A stretch of 64,000 nt of DNA from Symsagittifera roscoffensis (lineage: Eukaryota; Xenacoelomorpha; Acoela; Convolutidae): positions 28,872,189-28,936,188 of the forward strand of contig NC_087064.1 in the NCBI RefSeq assembly GCF_963678635.1, in the 5' to 3' direction. Shown here one piece after another: positions 46,801 through 55,329 of the stretch; the stretch's first letter is position 1, and each line of letters starts with the position of its first letter. The position numbers and the translations under genes were made by a program. Under the pieces are notes generated by a model. The model was not told the DNA's origin. It was given only the letters and a program-made list of their open reading frames with translations, and did not search any database.

Positions 46801-49800
46801 TTCTAAAACGCGCATAAATTAGTCCAGAGGATGGCCAAATTGCCAAATTTTAAACTCCCAGAACTTTGCGAAAAGTAATTGGAGGTCAAATATCATTTAA
46901 AAATTGATTTCAATGAGTCAGTATCTTTAATGAGGCATAAAAAGTTTTCGTTATAAAAAAAGTTATTTAGATTGCCAAAAATTGACTGAAAAAAAAAACT
47001 ACACAAAGCCTTAATAATCCGTTTTCTTCGAAAGCCAGAACAATGAAGGAACGCTCTCAAATGGCGCATTCTAACAGGCTGTAAAGCCTTCAGCGTCCGT
47101 TCAACAAAAGTTTTCTAAAGTTTTGTTAACTTTCCTCTTTGAAAACAAAAACATTTTAATTAAAATCACTGACAAATGGTTAAAACCACAGTAATTTTAA
47201 TTATCGTATTTCTATTTTCAAAAAGAAATGTCAAAAGTTTTAAAATGTAGAAACACAAAAAAAAAGATTGCCAAAAACAACAAAGAAACTGAAAATTTGC
47301 TTCTATGTGAACCAATTACGAAAATAATTTTGTAAACACCTGGCTTATAGATTTTTGTATTTGTTACTGTTAAGCATACTTTTTTAGTAAACTTTTCATT
47401 CTGTTTTCATCACTTAAAAATTTTTCAGTTCACGTTTAGAGATAAAACCGTTACTAAGGAAGCCATAAAGTTGCCAACGCTCTTTAAATTGAGTACTGAT
47501 ATCAACAATCCTCAACCAAATAAAAAAGAAGTAACACACATTTGAAGACAATCACAACACACCATTACGAGGCCAAAACTTGCACTGGATAGGCGCACAT
47601 TTTTGTGTCTGTATGTTCCTGGATTCCAAAGACAATTCTTTAAACTTGTTCCAAAATGTATATGGACTCCACTTACAAACTTTTCGTGGATTCCGCAGAA
47701 TACTTGTAACGTAAATTTTGTTACCACATTAGTTTTGATGCGGCTACGAGAGAATATAGCGGCGTATTCTAAAATGATAGAATATATGTAGTTGTTCCTG
47801 ATTCCGCAAATGTTAGCGGATTCCGCAAATGTTCGTGGATTCAGCAAAATTAGGCGTAATCCGATTAGAATTTGCGGATTCCACTTACAAGTGCAGATTC
47901 CACGACAGCTTAAGTTTACTAAACACATATATTATTGTTTGCTTATGGATTCCACAAACTGTTCCAGATTCCGTAAATTTTGTTGCGGATTCCACAATTT
48001 TTGTTGCGGATTCCGCAAAGTTGCTTGTTTTTGGAGCGATTTTGAGCAACAGTGTTTTAGCTATTTTTCGTGGAATCCAAAACAGCAAAGATCAGAGAAA
48101 AAAAGGCAATTTTGCGGATTCCGCAACAATTCTGTTTTTGGCCTGTTGCTGAATCCATTTAAAATTCTCAAAATGCACAGTATGGCCTCGTATTGACGAG
48201 CAAAAGCGCAACAGCCAAAACAAAATATTTTTGATAGCTTTTAAGGCAATTTATATCTGATGTTAACTTGATCCCTTAAGTGGTCGTCTATAGTCGTCGA
48301 ATACAATTGAGTTCTTCACGACCATTACTATGAAGTCCCTCCCCTCCGCGACTGATTGATAGTCTGTAAGGTAGTAGTAGTGACTCACTGCATATTTTCG
48401 GGTGTGCTTTATTTCGTCATCGGGGCTATAGGAAAGGCTGCCTAAGAAATGTAAATATTGAAATAATTTTAACGTCATAATTCGAGCAGAAAAACTGTAA
48501 TCTCCCAAAGTTACAAGGGAGGATTTAGGTGTTGGGGTGGGGGCGGATGCACTTTTCTCCCTTCTCAGGTATTCGACCCCCTGACTCCCAAATGGTCCCC
48601 CCTTTGGTTCTATTTTAAGACCTTCATTTTTGACTGGCCCAAAATTTTTCAAGAGGCGCCATGAGCGCTAATATTTACTAATTTTGAGGGGTGGGGGCGC
48701 GTCTAAAAAGCGCATTTTTTTTGGACAAAGTTTTTCAAAAATGCCTAAACGTTTTTTTTTGGCCTGTTTTCTCAAAAATTTGCCTCCGGCGCAAAAAATT
48801 TGGCCTAAGCAGGATCTTTTAGTGCTTTGGAAGAGCTCGGAAAATCATTTTGGTGGACCTGAAAACCGAAATTTGTCAACATTTTTCGAAAATACCCCTC
48901 GAGAAAATCCTATATCCGCCCCTGCAAAGTAACAAATTAAAAAATTAATCAAACCATCAGAAAATTTTTTCAACCTTCGCTCAAAATAGAGGAAAAATGA
49001 GATTTGGATTATTCTATGAAGATTGCTTCACCTGTGACTAAAGTGAGCCATTCCGCGGATGACCAAACTGAAACAAAATTTTTGCTCAAGCATGGCTGTA
49101 GGGTCCCGCCAATAAATCTTACAAATTGAAAACAAAAAATCCAGCTTCAAATTAAGAGTTGAAAATCTGTGAAATTTGTAAGGCATCCGTTCAAAAAACC
49201 GGTCAGCTTCTGTAATTCATTTACACAAAAGTATATGTAAATGCAGTGGCGTGTGCAGAAATTTTTTTTTGGGGGTTTTAAAAAAAAATTGAAAATTTTG
49301 TCGACCTTTTCGTTACAGTAAATGAATTCAGATTCAAAAAAGTGACGTTTTTTTGCTGGCGTTCGGGGAGTATTCAAGTATAAGCGACACCCCCCCCCCC
49401 CCCCGCCCACGCCCTCTACTCTAGTGCTAGTGTCTCCGTTCGCTTACGTACCAGGTACTCCTGTGAAAAAGTCAGTATAGACACAATGTGCTGCACTTAG
49501 AAACTGAGTGGCACTTATCATCACTGCGCCACATCTGAGGCGACCGTCGGAATCCTCTGGCTTTCTAAAAATTCATTTGACCATACCATCTCTCAATTAA
49601 TTGTCAGCTACAGTCACGGCTGATTAATTGTCAGCTACAGTCACATTAATTGTCATCTTCTTTGTTTAGAGAAGATGACAGATGATTAAGAAGATGACAA
49701 AAAAGCGAAGTATCTTCGTCTAGTTTATCAAGTTACAATCAATTCATTGATTCCGAGGGGAAAAAAGCGGTTCTTTTTCCCATGCCATAACAGTTTTTTA

Positions 49801-50226
49801 CTCCATCGCAGTTTATTTTTCATGGCCAGTGTATTGGATTACGTACATCAGAAGTTGAGCATAGAACGGAAACGACTTGGCACTTTTGACACTGTCTCCA
49901 CCTTAAACATAAACTATTGTATAAATTTATTACTAGAAAAAAGTGCATTTGAACGTTTGGACTCAATGCTACCAGAAAACAAATTTGACTTTTTGGAAAA
50001 TCCATCATAAATTGCTTAAAATAGCTTGGAGAAAAAGTATGTTTTTCGTTCTTTTCTTAAAGTTATTTGTCAAAATTTGTCGGAAAACCTCTGTAAAATT
50101 CAGAAAACTATTGTATTTACCTATAATCAGATCCTCGGCTTGATAGAAAGGTGTTTCCATTTTCACATACGCAGTAAGCAAACTAAGTATTTCCGAAGTC
50201 AATAGCAAATAATCTATCGATAGCAT
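43839..50226 (-). CDS. trypsin-like serine protease B, membrane-anchored type, 7 exons, 335 aa
   Basis: Minus-strand exons: 50226-50121, 49901-49847, 49564-49452, 48441-48275, 45616-45512, 45251-45131, 44179-43839, total 1008 nt. Exon 1 encodes a signal-like start (MLSIDYLLLTSEILSLLTAY) and propeptide to AEDL|IIGGDSVKSAK. Then come SFPFYAQLL, CGAVM, SAAHC (His57), GRDFIVMVV (Asp102), NHDTCNGDSGGPL (Asp189, Ser195), VSYG and YPTVAARV. The end is hydrophobic (LIFLHTLYIIIAFVQLFSI), as in A. Exon sizes and phases match A (55, 121, 2+n). The exception is that A's single 269 nt exon is split in B by the intron 48274-45617. All introns are GT-AG except that one, which keeps frame only as GG-AG. Probably a secretory-pathway protease. 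Confidence 0.83.
44346..44717. mobile_element. hAT-like MITE, copy 1 (intron 6 of protease B)
   Basis: Imperfect terminal inverted repeats CAGGGGCAGATCTAGG … cttaaatccgcccaag. Flanking octamers actctaca/tctctaga match at 6 of 8 positions, fitting an 8 bp hAT-type target duplication. Non-coding interior. Confidence 0.6.
44880..45105. repeat. truncated relative of the hAT-like MITE (intron 6 of protease B)
   Basis: Ends with 'cgccccctaaatccgcaggtg', matching the right terminus of copy 1, and shares 'ggcgcc'-containing and 'cccctcaaaaatagtaaatat'-type interior with 48514-48924. No left terminus was recognised. Confidence 0.45.
46449..47103. mobile_element. 655 bp element with ~62 bp terminal inverted repeats (nested in intron 4 of protease B)
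   Basis: TGAACGGACGCTGAAAGCGT … (46449-46510) is mirrored at 47042-47103 with several mismatches. Non-coding interior. No target duplication is evident. Long TIRs suggest a Mutator-like or other non-autonomous element. Confidence 0.7.
47799..48135. repeat. ~20 bp minisatellite, word gcggattccgcaaa (intron 4 of protease B)
   Basis: About ten degenerate units of roughly gattccgcaaattttgttgcg, for example at 47800, 47820, 47840, 47961-48020 and 48114, with outliers at 47619 and 47687. GCGGATTCCGC is palindromic apart from its centre. Reading frames through it (Asp-Ser-Ala repeats) are by-products. Confidence 0.8.
48514..48924. mobile_element. hAT-like MITE, copy 2 (intron 3 of protease B)
   Basis: Termini caagggaggatttaggtg … cctatatccgcccctg are inverted repeats. 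Flanking octamers CAAAGTTA/CAAAGTAA match at 7 of 8 positions, a convincing 8 bp target duplication. It is in the opposite orientation to copy 1; copy 2's right end continues 'ccccTCGAGAAAATCC', as copy 1's left end mirrors. Confidence 0.75.
49244..49418. mobile_element. short CAGTGGCG-type MITE (intron 3 of protease B)
   Basis: Left end CAGTGGCGTG with a poly-G/poly-T stretch, right end a run of 15 C (49390-49404) then 'gcccacgccctc'. The ends are inverted repeats of the same CAGTGGCG/CAGGGGCGG terminal type as the other copies. Confidence 0.5.
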
Positions 50227-51084
50227 CGTGCTGGAATCAGGGATCAAACAAACTACTTTAAAACTAAAAATTAACTTTTTACAGCATTGAAAGGAATTTG
50301 GTTGTCATTAATATTGCAATGAGCAAATTAGTCTAGTCCTAGAAGCTCGATTTGATTCTAATATTTGAGTTCTTCAATTAAAACAATGATCAGTTTGAAT
50401 CGATTCTGAAATCACCTGGCCGGAAGTCAACAATGCGTTAATCGGACTCTTGTTGTGCTTTAATAATCAGAGCCAAGAAAAAAAAGTTCACAGTTAACCC
50501 AAAGTAAAAAACTGAAGTATTGGGCTGGACTCGAAGAAATTCTATTGCATTTGAAAAACAACCCATATGTTCATGAAAATAGAGCCTCCAAAATTTTGCC
50601 CATTTTTTTGAAGTTTTTGTGAAACACTTAATTCTTGAATAATATTTTTTTTGAAAAAAAAAACGTTTTGTTTCTTCTTCCCCATGGATAACTTTGTTCA
50701 CAGACTTATCGACACAGTTCTGGCATTTGACTCCCAACGTGTTGAAAAACGGACATATTTTCAGTGCAAATACCCATGCTTTTGAAATAGCTTGGAGAAA
50801 AACTATCATAGCTTAGCATAGCTTCGATCTGATATTGGTTTTTCATCTTAGTTGTACAATTATCTTGTCCTGTTTTGAATAACTTCCATATATATTTTTG
50901 AATTTCTTAAAATTTACTTGGCTTCGGCTTCGGCCTATAAGATTTCGGCGTATTTTTAATCGGCTTTATAGTCTCAAATTACGTCATTTGATGGGTAAAA
51001 AGATATTTTCACACTGACGAATTTTTTTCATTTTCAATTTTCAAAGTTTTTTAGGTTAACGATTTTAGGAAATCATTTTTTGGA

Positions 51085-51124
51085 GCAACAGTCAAAAGTA
51101 TATGTAAATATACTTTTGACTGTA
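51085..51124. repeat. short perfect hairpin
   Basis: 'acagtcaaaagtatat' (51089) and 'atatacttttgactgt' (51107) are exact reverse complements with a two-base loop. Confidence 0.8.
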
Positions 51125-51754
51125 TATTTCTGCCCTTTACTTGAGTCGTCTTCTCAAGTATTTTTGATTCAATTATCGGCTTCTAAGTTATTTTTAATGT
51201 TATGTTAAGACCGGCTATTGTCCTTAACGACATTTTTTTTCTCAAATAAACTTCATCTGAGACAAACAATGATACGAAAATTTTGTAACTTTCTTTTTCG
51301 TCGTTTTATAAGCTTTGACTTCGTGACTAACGGCTCATTTTTGTCGAGTATCTCGCCATTGAACAGTTATTTGAAAAAAGAAGCAGTAATGACCTAGTGT
51401 GGCTTTATTAAGCTACTAGAGGTACCTCAAAAGCAGCGCAAAAGTTTTTTATTTTACGCGAAGTCACTAGCCCACAGGTGATTGAGAGTAAATTGTTTGT
51501 GAAGTCCTTCCAGTTTTAATGCGGATTCCAAGAAAAACCTTTCGCAGAGCTATTTAGCATGTCTTTTTAAGGAAGCGTTTTAACTTTTCAAGTCAAAAAC
51601 ACTGAAGACGAAGAGAGTTTTCGCAATTCGCTATCAATGAACTATGAAAGGTTGATAGATCAAGTCCAGGTTTTTAGCCACAATTTTTTCCCGGGTCGAG
51701 ATGCTCACATTATCATGTCAGTGTACGACCAAAAAAGAATAGTTGAGACAGAAG

Positions 51755-51945
51755 TTTGATTGGGGACCATTCCGAAACATACCTCGAGCACGGTCGAAAT
51801 ATATCAAAATGCGATCGCGTATGGTCGAAACATACCAGAAATTGGTCAAGCACGGTCGAAACATACCTCGATCATGGTCCAAACATACCTCGAGCAGTCG
51901 AAACAGACCTCGAGAACGGTCGAAAAACACTCATAGTCCCGCGGC
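51755..51945. repeat. ggtcgaaacatacctcgagca minisatellite, block 1
   Basis: Seven degenerate units of 21-31 bp, each opening with ggtcgaaa, most with cataccTCGAGca. Unit boundaries fall near 51791, 51820, 51852, 51873, 51896 and 51917. Confidence 0.8.
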
Positions 51946-52077
51946 AAAACGGAGTAAAAAATTTGTTTCAAATATCAACATACTTTTTAACACTATTGAC
52001 TAAAAAAGCAAACCAGTATTTTAATAGATGGAAGAAGAAGAACTAGTCCAAAAAACTGTTCATTCATATTGTTTAAA

Positions 52078-52325
52078 AATCGAAATATACCCGAATTCGA
52101 AAAAGACGGTCAAAATATATCTCGCTTGCGTTGAGTAAAGTCGAGAACGTTCTTTTTCGATAGAGACGGTCGAAACTAATCTTGCTTGGGTCGAGAAGAT
52201 TTTTTTTTCGGTCGAGAAAGTCGAAACATACCCGACTTCGGCTGAGACGGTCGTAACATAACAAATTTTGGTCGTGTCGGTCGAACATACCGCATTTTTG
52301 TCGAGACGGTTCGAAACATAAAATG
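52078..52325. repeat. ggtcgaaacatac minisatellite, block 2
   Basis: About six longer, more diverged units (about 30-60 bp), many ending 'gagacggtcgaaa' (52109, 52168, 52246, 52313). It is separated from block 1 by about 130 bp. Confidence 0.7.
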
Positions 52326-53348
52326 AGCACCTCGACCCGGGTTGTGATGCCACATATATTCCAAACTAGTCGTCGAAAAAATAAACGTCACCTGAAACTT
52401 TGAGAAGCTATAGTTTCAATAGCAACATCCATTTAGTTGAGGTCATCTGACAGCATGAGATTGTTCAGGTCGTAACGTTTTACCTAATCACTATTAATGA
52501 TTGCCATTTTTTTCTAACGCGGATGAAGTAGCTATTTTGCGATCGGAAAACCACGACCAAAATCAGTTTTTTTAGACTGTCGTGACTAAAATGGTGTTTT
52601 CTTAACAAGCGCTACCAAACATCGGCTTTCCAGACCTTGCTTCACGACCACCAGATGGGTCCGCTACCAGCGTAACCCAGAAATTTTTATGCTAAGGGAT
52701 TCTATCTAATTATGTTCAACAATCTAGAATAGACCACAAGAATCAACCAAGAAAGAAATGTGTTGAAATGAGAAGTTCATTTTTTTCGAATACTGAATGA
52801 TCGACCAACGGTCGATGAACAACATAGCTGGCAGGTATATAATCAATACCGAATGTCAAAAGAACTAAATATATATGACAAATCAAACACTTGCTCAAAA
52901 ACAATTGCTTAAAACTACATTTAACAGAACAAGTTATATACATCCGTTTCTCCCATCAAATTAGGGCAAACAACGTTTGAACTGCACAAGAACTGACGGT
53001 CTGAATAGAAAAAAAATATAGATTTTTTGTCACTAAACAAATTTGTGTATGTTCAAGATGAAAATCGCACAATTAAGTGATTTTGCAATTTACAGTGTAA
53101 CAAACAATTCTAACTAGATAAGTATAAACTTGAAAATACGAACTTGAACTGCAGTCAACTGGAACTGCTGTATAATTTTTTATTATAAAGCAGTGGATAA
53201 GAATCATTAATCTAACAAAAGTCTTAATTTTTTTAAATATCTGGTCAAAATTTTCCATAAAATTAAATTTTTTTTCCAGACTTTGATCAACAGTTGACAA
53301 TATGCCGCTTCTAAATTTTGAGACTGCGTTGTCGTGTCATAACTGCAG

Positions 53349-53560
53349 TTAATGGAGACAATCCATCTCTGAAGGGGTGGAGCCAGTTGACATTTCCAGT
53401 TGTGTTGACTGAATTATATCCGTTGAGGCGTGAATGGAGAACGACTGCACATCTTTTCTCCTGGAATTTGAGGGTATCGACGGTGGCTGCTGCGGAGAGG
53501 AATGAGGTTCGTCTAGTGAGTTCTCAAGAAAAATTGGCTCCGTGACGAATCTAGTTTAGC
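53349..53560 (-). CDS. possible terminal exon, Ser/Pro/Gln-rich (uncertain)
   Basis: On the minus strand a GC-richer open stretch runs from about 53560 to a TAA at 53351-53349. It encodes 'LDEPHSSPQQPPSIPSNSRR' and then 'STQLEMSTGSTPSEMDCLH'. An acceptor-like 'ggctaaactag' lies just upstream. No upstream exon was found, and the plus strand is also open here for 75 codons, so this is only a candidate. Confidence 0.25.
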
Positions 53561-54411
53561 CCGTGATATCGGTTGACGTTATCATCTTAGAGAGTGTCGG
53601 ATAGCCCAGCAAAATCCCGTCCGCCAACTGTTTGTTGTCCCTTCCTGTAAAGCTCAAGGGTAATTAAGATACTTTGGCTGTGTCGTGGTAGTCGAGTGAT
53701 GCTTTGAGATATCCTCAAAAGTAATATCAATAAACTTTTTGAAGATTCCAAGACGAAGTAAGATTCCTTAACAATTGTTGCTCCAAGAGAATTTTTTTTG
53801 CGTTGGTGTTATATGGCAAGTTACTCATAACTGTGTCAGTATAGCCATTTTATGGTGTAGTTACCAGTTGCAGGCTCGTTTTTCTTAGAGGGTGGATTTT
53901 CCTCGATTCGCATGATTATCATGAGAAATGGTTTTTTTTCCAGCGCGTTTTAGCGGATCGGTTAAAAAGTTATCAAAAAAACTGATGGGTTTCTGTTTTG
54001 TTATTCTCGATTCCCAAATAGTTTTTCCGATTGGCAAGTGCAGGTTGGCTTAGATTTTTTCAGCACACGGCTTTGTGTTTGCTGTATATAAAAGTCTTTC
54101 ATCAGGTTCAATCAACATATGAGCGCCATTTGTACAATAAAAAACTTCAATATAGTATTAATTTTCACTTAAAGTTTGATATCTAGTATCGACGCAAATT
54201 TCCCTTGGAAGTTTATGTAATTGACAGTGATCAAATAAAAAAGAAATAAAGGAAAGTAAAAAAGTGTTAATTACAACTTTTGCCAAAACTAAACTTGCGA
54301 AAGAATCTGTACTTAGTTCTATACTTTTGTTCGGAAAAAAAGTCTAATGGTTTATGAAAATTAAAATCATTTCTTCTTCATAAACGGATAGTTCCCAAAT
54401 GTAAGTCGTGT

Positions 54412-54663
54412 GTGTCGTTCTTAATAGTTCTTCAAGATTTTTACCGGATTTCAGTTATTGCTGACACGACTTGCCTTGGTAGTAAATCTCCCTATAAAAC
54501 TGTGGCCACCAGAAAATATAATTGGCTGAAAGGTTCGTTCCAAGTTTTCCTTGGTGAGTCTTGTGGAGAATTAAATGAAACGCCACCAAAATGCTGCCGG
54601 AACATGGAGCTTATTATCGAGGAATATTGTCGAGGAACTTGTCCTCGACGTGAATACACTTGA
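54412..54663 (+). CDS. candidate cysteine-rich small ORF or exon (unrecognised)
   Basis: The frame is open to a TGA at 54661-54663 and encodes six Cys spaced C-x29-C-x9-CC-x10-C-x3-C, ending 'CRGTCPRREYT'. It lacks an in-frame ATG start, so it may be a 3' exon. Acceptors 'gttcttcaag' (about 54433) or 'accggatttcag' (about 54453) could open it, and a donor-like AAAT|GTAAGT sits at 54400. It is AT-rich but has few Lys/Phe runs compared with chance frames nearby. The spacing does not fit insulin or another family I know. The opposite strand is open too, from a real ATG. Confidence 0.3.
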   Translation: MSFLIVLQDFYRISVIADTTCLGSKSPYKTVATRKYNWLKGSFQVFLGESCGELNETPPKCCRNMELIIEEYCRGTCPRREYT

Positions 54664-55329
54664 AAATTTCTTGGTTTAGTCTGCATAAACTCCCAACGGT
54701 CTTTTCTCTTCAGATCGTTGATAGTTTTGTTGACCGTGGTCATAAATTTTAAAGGCTCTTTGAAACAATTTTTTCTTCGTAATATGCGGTGAACTGGGCA
54801 GCATGAAGTTGGTACTACTACATTTGAGAAGGGTATGAAGATCAGTTGGTATAACCTCAGCTGTAATATTTAAGGCAAAATATCATTTTCTGACCTCTAA
54901 CGCCACTAATACAGACAAATTCTTTTTCAATCGTAGTTCAAATGTTTCGAATATGGACGCTGCCACTTGCTTTTTAAAATTAACTCATGGTTGCTTGTTA
55001 ACTAAAAAACTTAAAGCATGTCAAGGCCCTTAGTATTAAAACTAATAATTCTCTGGCGTGAAGAACAGCTGAGGTACTCACTCTTTGGAAAGAATGTACT
55101 CAGAATTATTCAGATCATCAAAAATAATCTTATCGAGATTTGCAATCAAAAATAGTGTCTTAATTGCCTCCGCAGATAAAATTAACAAAAAAAATTTCAT
55201 AAGCAATTTAAAATAGTCATTTTCACCGAATCAGGCACAATAAAACAAAATGTTTAGTCTTACACCAAAGTTTTTCAAAAAAAGCATTACCTCTCCTTCT
55301 TCCCTTTTCATCAATGTTCAATAGCCTCT

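Larger units (their letters stand above)
45617..48274 (-). mobile_element. TTAA-flanked inverted-repeat element forming intron 4 of protease B
   Basis: On the plus strand the segment reads TTAA-atgggatcggagccagttagcatca … tgatgttaacttgatccc-TTAA. The termini are inverted repeats sharing GGGATC and, after a short gap, GTTA(G/A)CATCA. TTAA on each side is the target duplication of piggyBac-type transposons. Removing it with one TTAA restores the coding frame seen in gene A (PL-x-PC). The interior holds a second TIR element (46449-47103) and a minisatellite, and no transposase frame. Confidence 0.7.
50227..53348. other. gene-poor region upstream of protease B
   Basis: Must contain the protease B promoter next to 50226, though no clear TATA box was assigned. 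Holds the two ggtcgaaacatac arrays and a short perfect hairpin. The 123-codon minus frame 50809-50438 is Phe/Lys-rich and shares a repeated piece ('atagcttggagaaaaa') with 50023; I do not regard it as a gene. Confidence 0.5.

Noticed and set aside
47792-48196. Plus-strand frames of 107-134 codons with Asp-Ser-Ala repeats
   Set aside because: Produced by translating the gcggattccgcaaa minisatellite inside an intron.
50438-50809. 123-codon minus-strand frame upstream of protease B
   Set aside because: Phe/Lys-rich translation without domain features; part of it recurs at 50023 as a repeat; no splice or start context.
54560-54663. Insulin/relaxin A-chain in the cysteine-rich ORF
   Set aside because: The CC is followed by C after 10 residues, not CxxxC with the last Cys eight further on; one required Cys is absent.
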